Positions 8,265-15,701 of a DNA stretch of 59,801 bases are shown in pieces. The translations under genes were made by a program, and so were the position numbers. The notes beneath the pieces are model-generated. The model saw only the letters and a list, made by a program, of their open reading frames with translations. It searched no databases and had not been told where the DNA came from. Origin of the DNA: Streptomyces sp. sk2.1. Its GTDB lineage: Bacteria; Actinomycetota; Actinomycetes; Streptomycetales; Streptomycetaceae. The stretch covers positions 1,997,581-2,057,381 of the forward strand of contig NZ_RDBO01000077.1 of NCBI RefSeq assembly GCF_008120935.1, written 5' to 3'. Every line of letters starts with the position of its first letter. The first letter of the stretch is position 1.

Positions 8265-8660
8265 CTACTCTTCCTCCTCCGTCGACGGTTTCGCCAGCAG
8301 GTCTCGCAGCAGCCGCTCGTCGCCGGGCGAGAGCGCGGTCACGAAACTTGCCAGCACGGCTTCGCGGTCCGCCCCGGAGTCCAGGACCTTCCGCATCCGC
8401 AGGGCGGCGAGACCGGCCTCGTCGGCGACCGCCGTCCATTTGAAGGAGCGGCCGGCGCGCTCGCGCACCACCGCGCCCTTGACCTGCAGCCGGGTGAGGA
8501 TGGTCATCACCGTGGTGTAGGCAAGACCCGCACCGAGGCGTTCCTGGACCCAGGCCGCGGTGACCGGCTCGGGTGCCTGGCGCAGCGCGGCAAGCACCTG
8601 CGTCTCCAGTTCCCCCTGGCCGCGTCGGCGCGTCGTGTGCTCGCTGTTGTGGTCCGTCAT
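8265..8660 (-). CDS. BlaI/MecI/CopY-family repressor
   Basis: The product is 131 aa. The winged-helix DNA-binding domain covers residues 14-75 (ELETQVLAALR, then TTVMTILTRLQVKGAVVRER) and a helical dimerisation tail follows. Ser105-Phe106 (LASFVTAL) sits about where staphylococcal BlaI is cut by BlaR1, an inference from alignment by eye. Start ATG 8660 has GGGAGA upstream; the frame continues further upstream but without coding character. It is the first gene of a two-gene operon with the M56 peptidase. It presumably binds the four TCTACA-N4-TGTAGA sites nearby. No beta-lactamase or penicillin-binding protein is adjacent, so its targets seem to be the small-protein, ArsR and TerD-TatA units. 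Confidence 0.9.
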   Translation of the reverse strand: MTDHNSEHTTRRRGQGELETQVLAALRQAPEPVTAAWVQERLGAGLAYTTVMTILTRLQVKGAVVRERAGRSFKWTAVADEAGLAALRMRKVLDSGADREAVLASFVTALSPGDERLLRDLLAKPSTEEEE

Positions 8661-8969
8661 GCCGTCGGTCTCCCGCCTCCCTGCCCCGCCTGCCGCTGGG
8701 GCCGGTTCATCGTACTGACCTGCCACCTGCCCGTCCCCCGCCGTTTCCCCGGCCTCCACCACGGCCGTACGAACTCGGTCGGCGCCCACCGGGCCCGGTG
8801 CTCCGCCGGGTGCGCCCGACGCGCCTGCCCCCGAGCTCGTCGGGGCCCTGCGGGGGCGGACGTGCGGCGACGGCCCGTCCCGCTTCCCGCCCGCCCGTCA
8901 TTCCTCGTCCGGCATCGGGGAGGGGCCGAGGCGTCGCGCGTCCTCGCGATTCCTTCCACTCCCATCATT

Positions 8970-8987
8970 ATCTACATCGTTGTAGAT
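8970..8987. promoter_or_regulatory. BlaI-type operator, copy 3
   Basis: ATCTACA-TCGT-TGTAGAT, 7-bp perfect arms with the shared TCTACA-N4-TGTAGA core. It is positioned for autoregulation of the repressor/peptidase operon on the minus strand. Confidence 0.7.
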
Positions 8988-9045
8988 TTCCCTCTTCGGT
9001 CCCGCCGCCCTCTCTCCGGGGCGCGGGTATGTCCCGCCCGGAACT

Positions 9046-9061
9046 TCTACAGTGTTGTAGA
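9046..9061. promoter_or_regulatory. BlaI-type operator, copy 4
   Basis: TCTACA-GTGT-TGTAGA, 6-bp perfect arms, 62 bp upstream of the TerD start. It contains TACAGT, the same -10-like hexamer seen inside copy 1. Confidence 0.7.
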
Positions 9062-9123
9062 TTTTGCGGGGACTGGTGATGCGGCATCGAGCCGGCACGC
9101 CTCGGCTCTGGAGGAGGAGCACG

Positions 9124-9705
9124 GTGGGAGTCACACTGACCAAGGGGCAGCGGATCGGCCTGGACAAGGGCGACGGCGGGAAGCTGGACGTGGTGCGCAT
9201 GGGACTGGGCTGGCAGGCCGCGCCCCGCAAGGGTTTCCTCGCCAGGTTCGCCGCCAAGGAGATCGACCTCGACGCGTCCGCGGTGCTCTTCGCCGGCCGG
9301 GAGCCCGTGGACGTCGTCTTCTTCCAGCATCTGGTCAGCGACGACGGTTCGGTCCGCCACACCGGCGACAACCTCGTCGGGGGTGTGGGGCAGGGCGATG
9401 ACGACGAGTCGATCCTCGTGGATCTGCCACGCCTTCCTGCCCACGTCGACCAGATCGTCTTCACGGTCAACTGCTTCACCGGCCAGACCTTCGCGGAGGT
9501 GGAGAACGCCTTCTGCCGCCTCGTCGACGAGAACAGCGGCCAGGAGCTCGCCCGCTACACCCTCTCCGGCGGAGGGGCCCACACCGCTCAGGTCATGGCC
9601 AAGGTCCACCGCGTGGGCGGCGGATGGGTCATGTCCGCCATCGGGGAATCGGTCAACGGCCGTACGTTCCAGGACTTGATGCCGGCCATCGCCGGTCACC
9701 TCTGA
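9124..9705 (+). CDS. TerD-family stress protein
   Basis: The product is 193 aa and is a full-length TerD domain. It begins GVTLTKGQRIGL (the family's GVsLsKG start) and carries the conserved acidic stretch VGGVGQGDDDESILVDLPRL, which in TerD homologues contributes to calcium binding. Middle and C-terminal conserved strands are IVFTVNCFTGQTFAEVENAF and MAKVHRVGGGWVMSAIG. TerD proteins are cytoplasmic, calcium-binding and linked to tellurite, phage and envelope stress, with unclear mechanism. GTG 9124 is chosen because GGAGGAGGAG lies directly upstream; the frame opens 60 bp earlier but the conserved N-terminus starts here. It is preceded by a BlaI-type operator and followed after 48 bp by a tatA-like gene, probably in one operon. 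Confidence 0.9.
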   Translation: MGVTLTKGQRIGLDKGDGGKLDVVRMGLGWQAAPRKGFLARFAAKEIDLDASAVLFAGREPVDVVFFQHLVSDDGSVRHTGDNLVGGVGQGDDDESILVDLPRLPAHVDQIVFTVNCFTGQTFAEVENAFCRLVDENSGQELARYTLSGGGAHTAQVMAKVHRVGGGWVMSAIGESVNGRTFQDLMPAIAGHL

Positions 9706-9753
9706 CCTGACCGCCTCGTCACCTGCCATCCGGAAGGAAGAAGACGGACGCCC

Positions 9754-10029
9754 ATGCTCGGCATCAGCGAACTCGCCATCCTGCTCATCGTCGTCATACT
9801 GATCTTCGGCGCCAAAAAGCTGCCCGAACTCGCCCGTTCCATGGGCAAGTCGGCCCGCATCCTCAAGAGCGAGGCCAAGGCGATGAAGTCCGATCAGGCA
9901 TCGGACCCTTCTGCCGCGGCGGGTGCGCCGTCCCCCGGACCTGCCGGCCCGCAGGTCATCGGGGCCGCCCCCGGCGACATCACCGGCCCTCCCGCTCCGC
10001 GGCCCGACAGCGACATCCCCCGGACCTGA
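9754..10029 (+). CDS. tatA: TatA-family twin-arginine translocase component
   Basis: The product is 91 aa. It has a short N-terminal membrane helix (residues 5-19, ELAILLIVVILIFGA), the hinge and signature FGAKKLPELARSMGKSARIL with an amphipathic helix, and a Pro/Ala-rich tail. TatA oligomers form the protein-conducting element of the Tat pathway at the membrane. No tatB or tatC is nearby, so this looks like an accessory TatA used with components encoded elsewhere. The ribosome site GGAAGGAAGAAG precedes ATG 9754. Its place 48 bp behind a TerD gene and the upstream BlaI-type operator suggest induction under envelope stress; that is inference. Confidence 0.9.
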   Translation: MLGISELAILLIVVILIFGAKKLPELARSMGKSARILKSEAKAMKSDQASDPSAAAGAPSPGPAGPQVIGAAPGDITGPPAPRPDSDIPRT

Positions 10030-10110
10030 ACCCGCTCGCGCCCCGCCCCGCGCACGCACCGGCGAGGATGCGGCGAAGGACGTGATTGACCCGGGCCGGG
10101 GCGCCGGGCG

Positions 10111-10647
10111 TCAGTCCTGGTCCGTCGCGGACAGGGCTTCGGTGACCATGCGGGTGGCGAAGTCGCGGTCGTCGGTGAGCCGGTTGATGTGCTCCGCGAG
10201 CAGCAGGGCCGTGGCCTCCAGCGGGCTCATCTCGCTTTCCGTCCAGTCCCCGTACTGCTTGCGCCACAGGTTGGGGCTCAGGCCGGTGCCGGCCGCGACG
10301 ACCAGGCCGGTCATGGTGGGAATCGCTTCGGGAGGGATGCTCCTGGGCATCATGCGCATCGAGGCCACGAAGCCCGGCACCACGTACTCGATGGCATCCT
10401 TGTCGTGCTTCTCGTAGGTCACCCGCAACCACCGCATGAAGACGTAGACGAGGGTGCACATGCCGTCCACCACGTCATCGACTTCCTCGGGGCCCAGCGA
10501 CGCGGCGAACCGGTCCGTCAATCGCTGCTGTTCCGAGTCGGTTCCGGCCCGGTTGTCGTGGACGGCTTTGAGCCGGGAGTCGATCGCCATGATCGCCATG
10601 CCCACATCGCCGACCGGGGCATGAGCGGGGTCGCAGGGTGATGGCAT
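10111..10647 (-). CDS. Hypothetical protein, mostly helical
   Basis: The product is 178 aa with no signal peptide or clear membrane segment. It has a central predicted-helical block around MCTLVYVFMRWLRVTYEKHD and a C-terminal SPLEATALLLAEHINRLTDD helix. I do not recognise a family. Start ATG 10647 has an excellent GGGAGGAA 4 nt upstream, so the in-frame extension to 10779 is not needed. It is convergent with the tatA-like gene (81-bp gap) and separated by about 244 bp from the DUF6204 gene upstream; that gap holds nothing I can name. Confidence 0.7.
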   Translation of the reverse strand: MPSPCDPAHAPVGDVGMAIMAIDSRLKAVHDNRAGTDSEQQRLTDRFAASLGPEEVDDVVDGMCTLVYVFMRWLRVTYEKHDKDAIEYVVPGFVASMRMMPRSIPPEAIPTMTGLVVAAGTGLSPNLWRKQYGDWTESEMSPLEATALLLAEHINRLTDDRDFATRMVTEALSATDQD

Positions 10648-10891
10648 GGGTTCCTCCCGTGGTGACCGTGGGCGACGCGACGTGTCCTTACGGTAGCCGC
10701 CGATGGGGTGGAGCGGAGCGCTGCCCATGGGGCGGCCGTCGTGCAGAGGAGGGAGGAGGGGGCGGAAGCCGGTCGGCACGGTCGCCCCCGGCGGGACACC
10801 GCCGGAAGCCGGACAGCACGCCGCGGGGGGAAGCCGGGACCGTCGGTACCGGGCGCGAGGGCGTGTGCGAAGCCGGTGCGGCAGCCCGCCG

Positions 10892-11245
10892 TCACACGGT
10901 CCCGGAGCCGCGCCGCCCCTTGTAGTTGATCTTCATGGTGTCCATGTCCGTCACCGTGGAGCGCAGTTCGCCGTGACCGCAGCCGCGCTCCCGGAGGTGG
11001 GTCTCCGCACGGTCCTCGGCGATGGCCCCCGCCATCTCCTCGCCGTCCGCGGCGGCGGACACGACCACGTAGCGGAAGCTGAAGTGCTTGAGCACCCGGT
11101 CGTACGCGAGCGAGCCCTCCTCGGTGAACTGCATGGCGCTCAGCCCGTGCTCGTCCACCTCGGCCAGCAGCCGGGCACGCGCCTCGTCCGTCAGGCCGTC
11201 CCAGGTGCCCCGGACGATCACTCGGTAGGTGTGCTGCGCGCTCAT
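10892..11245 (-). CDS. DUF6204-family small protein
   Basis: The product is 117 aa starting SAQHTYRVIVRGTWDGLTDE, a pattern I associate with DUF6204 in Streptomyces. It has an alternating strand/helix arrangement (YRVIVRGTW, RARLLAEVDEHG, FRYVVVSAAAD) suggesting a small ferredoxin-like alpha/beta fold, and a basic C-terminus (MKINYKGRRGSG). It has no export signal; its function is unknown. The upstream extension of this frame is ignored because ATG 11245 begins the conserved part. It is divergent from the DUF5107 gene, with 257 bp between them holding no further gene. Confidence 0.75.
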   Translation of the reverse strand: MSAQHTYRVIVRGTWDGLTDEARARLLAEVDEHGLSAMQFTEEGSLAYDRVLKHFSFRYVVVSAAADGEEMAGAIAEDRAETHLRERGCGHGELRSTVTDMDTMKINYKGRRGSGTV

Positions 11246-11502
11246 CGTGTTCCGCCCCGCGTTCTTTTCCCGTACGTGCCGCATCGGCCACCGCTCGTGG
11301 ACCGTGAAGGGCCAAGGGTACGGCGGCACGGGGCCGGGCGCGCCCGGATTGTCGCCGCGCGGGGCGGGCCGGGGCGGTGCGCCGCCCGTTCCCTTTGCGG
11401 AAGTCTGACGGTGGAGCCCCTGGCCGGGGCGTTGTCCAGCGTGTTCCATGGTCATCGGGGCGCCCGGACCCGCGGCGGCCCGCGCGAGGGAGCGAGGTTG
11501 CC

Positions 11503-13470
11503 TTGGCCACGACCGTACGACGTGCCGTACTGACTCTGCCCGCCGCACCACTGGGCCCGGAGAATCCGCTGCCCGCCCTGCGGCCGCTCGACCGGACACA
11601 TGCCGTCGACGAACGCACCCGGGCCGCGCTGCCGCGCGACATGGCGCGCCAGATCGGCTGCGCGCAGCCGGCCACCGTGCTGCCGACGCGCGTCCTGGAC
11701 GGTTACGGGCGCGAGCGCGTCCCCACCGACCTGGACGCGATCGTCATCGAGAACGACCGGCTGCGGGCCACCGTCCTGCCCGGCCTCGGCGGTCGCGTCC
11801 ACTCCCTCCACCACAAGCCGACCGGTCGCGAACTCCTCTACACCAACCCCGTGCTGCAACCGGCCGACTTCGCGCTCAACGGCGCCTGGTTCTCCGGCGG
11901 CATCGAGTGGAACATCGGTGCCACGGGCCACAGCACCCTGTCCTGCGCCCCGCTGCACGCCGCCCGGGTGCCCGCGCCCGACGGCGGCGAGATGGTCCGC
12001 CTCTGGGAGTGGGAACGGCTGCGCGACCTGCCGTTCCAGGTGGACCTGTGGCTGCCCGACGACTCCGACTTCCTCCACGTCGGCGTACGGATACGCAATC
12101 CGCACGAGCACACCGCACCCGTCTACTGGTGGTCCAACACCGCCGTGCCCGAGGGCGGGCGCACCCGCGTCCTGGCCCCCGCCGACGAGGCGTGGCACTT
12201 CGGGTACGAGCGTGCCCTGACCCGGGTCCCGGTCCCGGTGTCCGGCTCCGTCGACCGTACGTACCCGACGCGCGGCGAGTTCCCCGCCGACTACTTCTAC
12301 GAGGTGCCCGACGGGGCCCGCCGCTGGATCGCCTCCCTCGACGGGGACGGCCACGGACTCGTCCAGACGTCGACCGATCTGCTGCGCGGCCGGAAACTGT
12401 TCCTCTGGGGCGGCGGCACGGGCGGCCGGCGCTGGCAGGAATGGCTCACCGAACCCGGCACCGCCGGCTACGCCGAGATCCAGGCCGGCCTCGCCCGCAC
12501 CCAGCTGGAACACGTCCCCCTCGAACCGGGGGAGGAGTTCAGCTGGCTGGAGGCGTACGGGCCGCTGTCCGCGGACCCCCGAGCCGTGCACGGCGACGAC
12601 TGGGCGGCGGCCCGTACGGAGACGGAACGGCGGCTGGACCGGGCGCTGCCGCGCGCCGACGTCGATGCCGCGTACGCCGCCTGGCGCCCGTTCGCCGACA
12701 CCGAACCCGGCGAGTCGCTCGCCACCGGTTCCGGCTGGGGCGCCCTGGAGGTCCGGCGCGGCGGGTACGAACTGCCCGGCACCCCGTTCGCCGACACCAC
12801 CCTCGGCGAACCGCAGCGCCCCTGGCTGGAGTTGCTGGACCAGGGCGCCTTCCCCGAACCGCTCGGGGCGAGGCCGCCGGGCCCCTCCCTGGTCTCCCCG
12901 CACTGGCGCGACATGCTGGAGACGGCGCCCGCCGACCCCCTCACCGAGTACCACCTCGGCGTCGCCCAGTGGCACGCGGGCGACCGCGCCCAGGCCGTGC
13001 GCAGCTGGGAACGCGGTCTGGCGCTCGCCCCGTCCCGCTGGCCGCTGCTGCGGTGCCTGGCCGTCGCGGCCGGGGAGGGCGGCCAGCGGGACCGGGCCGC
13101 GGACCTCTGCGCCGAGGCCTTCGACGACCTGCGCGCGCGGCGCCACGGCGACGGGGAGGGGACGGCCGCCGAGGCGGCGCTGGGCCGCGAGGCGGTGGAG
13201 GCACTGCTGGCGGCCGGACGTCCCGGAGGGGCCAGGACCGTGTGGGCCGCGCTGAGCCCGGAGATCCGGCGGCGCGGCCGCTTCCGCCTGCTGGAGGCCC
13301 GGTTGCTGCTCGCCGAGGGGGACCGGGCGGGCGCCCGGTCCGTCTTCGAGGAGGGCTTCGAGGTCGCGGACCTGCGGGAGGGCGCGGAGATCCTCGGCGA
13401 GGTGTGGGCCCTGATCACGGACGACCCGCTGCCGGACAGGTACGACTACCGGATGCGTCCGACGAGTTGA
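11503..13470 (+). CDS. DUF5107 domain protein with C-terminal TPR-like repeats
   Basis: The product is 655 aa from the TTG start. The N-terminal two-thirds is a beta-sandwich of the galactose-mutarotase-like/DUF5107 type: ENDRLRATVLPGLGGRVHSL, then FSGGIEWNIGATGHS and VYWWSNTAVPEGG. The last third (about 480-640) is Ala-rich helical and TPR-like (DPLTEYHLGVAQWHAGDRAQ, ARLLLAEGDRAGARSVFEEG). This architecture occurs in cytoplasmic carbohydrate-associated proteins; the substrate is unknown. TTG 11503 follows GGGAGCGAGG closely; the upstream ORF extension lacks coding character. It is monocistronic and ends 26 bp before the convergent VOC gene. Confidence 0.8.
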   Translation: MATTVRRAVLTLPAAPLGPENPLPALRPLDRTHAVDERTRAALPRDMARQIGCAQPATVLPTRVLDGYGRERVPTDLDAIVIENDRLRATVLPGLGGRVHSLHHKPTGRELLYTNPVLQPADFALNGAWFSGGIEWNIGATGHSTLSCAPLHAARVPAPDGGEMVRLWEWERLRDLPFQVDLWLPDDSDFLHVGVRIRNPHEHTAPVYWWSNTAVPEGGRTRVLAPADEAWHFGYERALTRVPVPVSGSVDRTYPTRGEFPADYFYEVPDGARRWIASLDGDGHGLVQTSTDLLRGRKLFLWGGGTGGRRWQEWLTEPGTAGYAEIQAGLARTQLEHVPLEPGEEFSWLEAYGPLSADPRAVHGDDWAAARTETERRLDRALPRADVDAAYAAWRPFADTEPGESLATGSGWGALEVRRGGYELPGTPFADTTLGEPQRPWLELLDQGAFPEPLGARPPGPSLVSPHWRDMLETAPADPLTEYHLGVAQWHAGDRAQAVRSWERGLALAPSRWPLLRCLAVAAGEGGQRDRAADLCAEAFDDLRARRHGDGEGTAAEAALGREAVEALLAAGRPGGARTVWAALSPEIRRRGRFRLLEARLLLAEGDRAGARSVFEEGFEVADLREGAEILGEVWALITDDPLPDRYDYRMRPTS

Positions 13471-13496
13471 CGCCCCGTCCGGTCCGGCCCGGGGCC

Positions 13497-13862
13497 TCAG
13501 CCGACCGGGCCGGACGACAGGGCGCGGTCGACGTACTCGAAGACCGAACCGTCCGGGTGCACGGCGATCAGATTGCGGCCCACCGGCGTCGGCACCGGCC
13601 CGGCGAGAACACGGGCCCCGACGCGGGAGAGTGCGGCGTGGGCGGCGTCGACGTCCTTGACCGCGATCGTCGCCGTCACCTTGCGCAGGATCTCCAGCTC
13701 CGACTCCGGACCGCTCATCAGGAGGAAGCAACTGATCGCGGCGACCGAGACCCCGCCGCGCTCGAAGCGCAGCGCCGAACTGCCGGTGAGGTCCTCGTAG
13801 AAGGCCACGGCGGCCTCCAGGTCGTCGACGCAGATGCGCAGCGTGGTTCCCAGAATGTCCAT
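13497..13862 (-). CDS. VOC (glyoxalase/bleomycin-resistance fold) protein
   Basis: The product is 121 aa with two beta-alpha-beta-beta-beta modules: GTTLRICVDDLEAAVAFYED and VTATIAVKDVDAAHAALSRV. The C-terminal VFEYVDR keeps the Glu typical of a metal ligand in VOC enzymes, while the first ligand position is not an obvious His. It could be a ligand-binding or resistance protein or a lyase/dioxygenase; no substrate is suggested by context. ATG 13862 is used; GTG 13868 in frame is possible and neither has a good ribosome site. Confidence 0.8.
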   Translation of the reverse strand: MDILGTTLRICVDDLEAAVAFYEDLTGSSALRFERGGVSVAAISCFLLMSGPESELEILRKVTATIAVKDVDAAHAALSRVGARVLAGPVPTPVGRNLIAVHPDGSVFEYVDRALSSGPVG

Positions 13863-13920
13863 GTGCACAAGGGTAGTTGGCGGTCCGTCAGCGCGTGATC
13901 GATTCAGGAACGCGTCCTTC

Positions 13921-13958
13921 CGGGGCGTACGGGGGCGGCTTCTTCCCCGTACGCCCCG
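13921..13958. terminator. Terminator after the methyltransferase gene
   Basis: Perfect 14-bp arms CGGGGCGTACGGGG / CCCCGTACGCCCCG, 10-nt loop, beginning 12 bp beyond the stop codon at 13971 on the minus strand. Confidence 0.8.
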
Positions 13959-13970
13959 CGGTTCGCGGGA

Positions 13971-14780
13971 TCAGGCCCGGCAGAGCACCTCGCCGTGCGG
14001 AACCATGAACCAGGCGTCGTCCCGGGTGCCCCACTCGCGCCAGGCCGCGGCGATCGCGGACAGCTCGTCGGAGGTCGCGTGGCCGCCCTCGACGGCGAGT
14101 TCGGCGTAGACCGAGTCGACCGTGCGGTCCGCCCACAGGCCGCTCCACCAGTCCCGGCTCTCCGGAGTGGCGAAGCACCAACTGGCGGAGGTCGCGGTGA
14201 CATCGGTGAAGCCCGCCCGGCGGGCCCAGGACAGCAGCCGGCGGCCCGCGTCCGGCTCGCCGCCGTTGGCGCGGGCGACCCGGCGGTACAGCTCCAGCCA
14301 GGTGTCCAGGACGGGGAGCTCGGGATACCAGGCCATCGCCGCGTAGTCGCTGTCGCGGGCCGCAACGATGCCGCCGGGGCGACAGACGCGCCGCATCTCG
14401 CGCAGGGCCCGCACCGGGTCGCCCACGTGCTGGAGCACCTGGTGGGCGTGGACGACGTCGAAGGAGTCGTCGGGGAAGTCCAGGTCGTGCACGTCGGCCA
14501 CGGCGAACTCGACGTTCTCCAGGCCGCGTCCGGACGCCGTGCCGGCCGCCCGGGTCAGGATCTCGCCGGCGGTGTCGACGCCGGTCACCCGGCCGGGGGA
14601 GACCAGTTCGGCCAGATCCGCGGTGATGGTGCCCGGCCCGCAGCCGACGTCCAGCACGGTCATTCCCGGGCGGAGTTCACCGATCAGGTACGCGGCGGAG
14701 TTGGCGGCGGTGCGCCAGCTGTGCGAGCGCAGCACCGACTCGTGGTGTCCATGGGTGTAGACGGCGGTCTCGTTCGGCAT
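13971..14780 (-). CDS. SAM-dependent methyltransferase (class I, UbiE-like)
   Basis: The product is 269 aa. Motif I VLDVGCGPGTITADLAEL lies near residues 41-58, the acidic loop GVDTAGEIL, motif FAVADVHDLDFPDDSFDVVH and motif LREMRRVCRPGGIVAARDSD follow. The C-terminal part, with many Trp residues (WWSGLWADR, AAWREWGTRDDAWFM), is typical of streptomycete small-molecule methyltransferases. The substrate is not evident and it is cytoplasmic. ATG 14780 has GAAGGGA 9 nt upstream; the longer frame adds only a low-complexity Arg/Ser extension. It is divergent from the TIGR03086 gene. Confidence 0.88.
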   Translation of the reverse strand: MPNETAVYTHGHHESVLRSHSWRTAANSAAYLIGELRPGMTVLDVGCGPGTITADLAELVSPGRVTGVDTAGEILTRAAGTASGRGLENVEFAVADVHDLDFPDDSFDVVHAHQVLQHVGDPVRALREMRRVCRPGGIVAARDSDYAAMAWYPELPVLDTWLELYRRVARANGGEPDAGRRLLSWARRAGFTDVTATSASWCFATPESRDWWSGLWADRTVDSVYAELAVEGGHATSDELSAIAAAWREWGTRDDAWFMVPHGEVLCRA

Positions 14781-14861
14781 GGCCGTGGATCCCTTCTCGG
14801 AACGCGGCCGGAAACCGGACCGCGAAGCGCTGATCGGTACGGCCACCGTACGCCGGTATGT

Positions 14862-14877
14862 CGCATCATGAGATGCG
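14862..14877. promoter_or_regulatory. Candidate operator in a divergent promoter region
   Basis: Inverted repeat CGCATC-ATGA-GATGCG between the divergent methyltransferase (start 14780) and TIGR03086 (start 15002) genes. Position and symmetry suggest a dimeric regulator site; no cognate regulator gene is adjacent. Confidence 0.35.
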
Positions 14878-14947
14878 CGTCTTGATATCTGGGACGCCTT
14901 CTGTGGGGCGGCGGGTGACGGGAGTTGGGCGCGGACCGGTACGGCCC

Positions 14948-14985
14948 GCGCGGGGCCGGGGTGCGCTCGCGCCCCGGCCCCGCGC
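14948..14985. repeat. Strong hairpin immediately upstream of a ribosome binding site
   Basis: Perfect 14-bp GC-only arms (GCGCGGGGCCGGGG and its complement) with a 10-nt loop, ending about 16 bp before ATG 15002. In the mRNA it would sit just 5' of the GGGGAG ribosome site, so it may be an attenuator, an mRNA-stabilising 5' hairpin, or a terminator against read-through. Confidence 0.5.
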
Positions 14986-15001
14986 CGGGGAGAGTGGACC
15001 C

Positions 15002-15586
15002 ATGACTTCTGTCTCCGCCGACGAGATCCTCGAACGCCACGGCGAGGCGCTCCGGCTCTTCACCGACCGGGTGCACGCGGTGCGCGACGACCAGTGGTCC
15101 GCGTCCACGCCGTGCACCGAATGGACCGTGCGCGACCTGGTGGCCCACCTCACCGCCGAACAGCTCTGGGTGCCGTCCCTGGTCACCGAGGGGCGCACCG
15201 TCGCCCAGGTCGGCGACGCCTTCGACGGCGACGTGCTGGGCGACGACCCCGTGGCCGCGTGGGACCGGGCGGCGGCCGGGGCGCGCGAGGCGTTCGGGGC
15301 ACCGGGCGCCCTGGACCGGACGGTGAACCTGTCGTACGGGGACACCCCCGCCGACGCCTACTGCGCGCAGATGGTGACCGACGCGGTGGTGCACGCCTGG
15401 GACCTGTCCCGGGCGATCGGAGCCGACGAGCGGCTGCCCGCCCCGCTGGTCGGGTTCGCGCGCCGCGAGGTCGGGCCGTACGCGAAGGACCTCTCGGGCA
15501 GCGGCCTGTTCGCCCCGCCCGTCGGGACCCCGGCCGACGCCGACCCGCAGACCGAACTGCTCGCACTGCTCGGCCGACGGTCCTGA
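15002..15586 (+). CDS. TIGR03086-family (DinB-like/mycothiol-dependent) protein
   Basis: The product is 194 aa. The N-terminal four-helix-bundle signature is WSASTPCTEWTVRDLVAHL, matching the actinobacterial maleylpyruvate-isomerase N-terminal/TIGR03086 group. The second conserved element, DAVVHAWDLSRAIGAD, supplies the third metal-ligand His of the DinB-like metal site. Members are thought to bind a divalent metal and often use mycothiol; the specific reaction is not known here. ATG 15002 is preceded by GGGGAGAG. The preceding in-frame stretch from 14858 crosses the hairpin and is not coding. Confidence 0.85.
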   Translation: MTSVSADEILERHGEALRLFTDRVHAVRDDQWSASTPCTEWTVRDLVAHLTAEQLWVPSLVTEGRTVAQVGDAFDGDVLGDDPVAAWDRAAAGAREAFGAPGALDRTVNLSYGDTPADAYCAQMVTDAVVHAWDLSRAIGADERLPAPLVGFARREVGPYAKDLSGSGLFAPPVGTPADADPQTELLALLGRRS

Positions 15587-15701
15587 CACATCGCCGGGTC
15601 GTTACCCTGTGCTCGTGATTCCGGTCGTCGGCCGGAGCGCCGGAGGCGGGAGGCGGCAGGACCGCGCTCCCCGGCCGGCCCGGACGCCACGAGAGGCAGA
15701 A

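Larger units (their letters stand above)
8661..9123. other. Divergent regulatory region between blaI-like and terD-like genes
   Basis: 463 bp holding two BlaI-type operators at 8970 and 9046. The repressor start is about 310 bp from the nearer operator. Either its mRNA has a long leader or a second promoter lies closer in. ORFs across 8661-8960 have poor composition and I do not call a gene there. On the minus strand, operator 8970 overlaps GATAAT (8972-8967), a possible -10 box for the repressor operon. Confidence 0.5.

Noticed and set aside
7331..8660. Calling the BlaI/M56 pair a beta-lactam resistance locus
   Set aside because: There is no beta-lactamase or PBP gene nearby and the peptidase lacks a penicillin-binding sensor, so resistance is not supported.
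8657..8968. 103-codon minus-strand ORF between the operator and the repressor
   Set aside because: Arg/Pro-rich without domain or codon signature, and it runs into the repressor start; treated as leader sequence.
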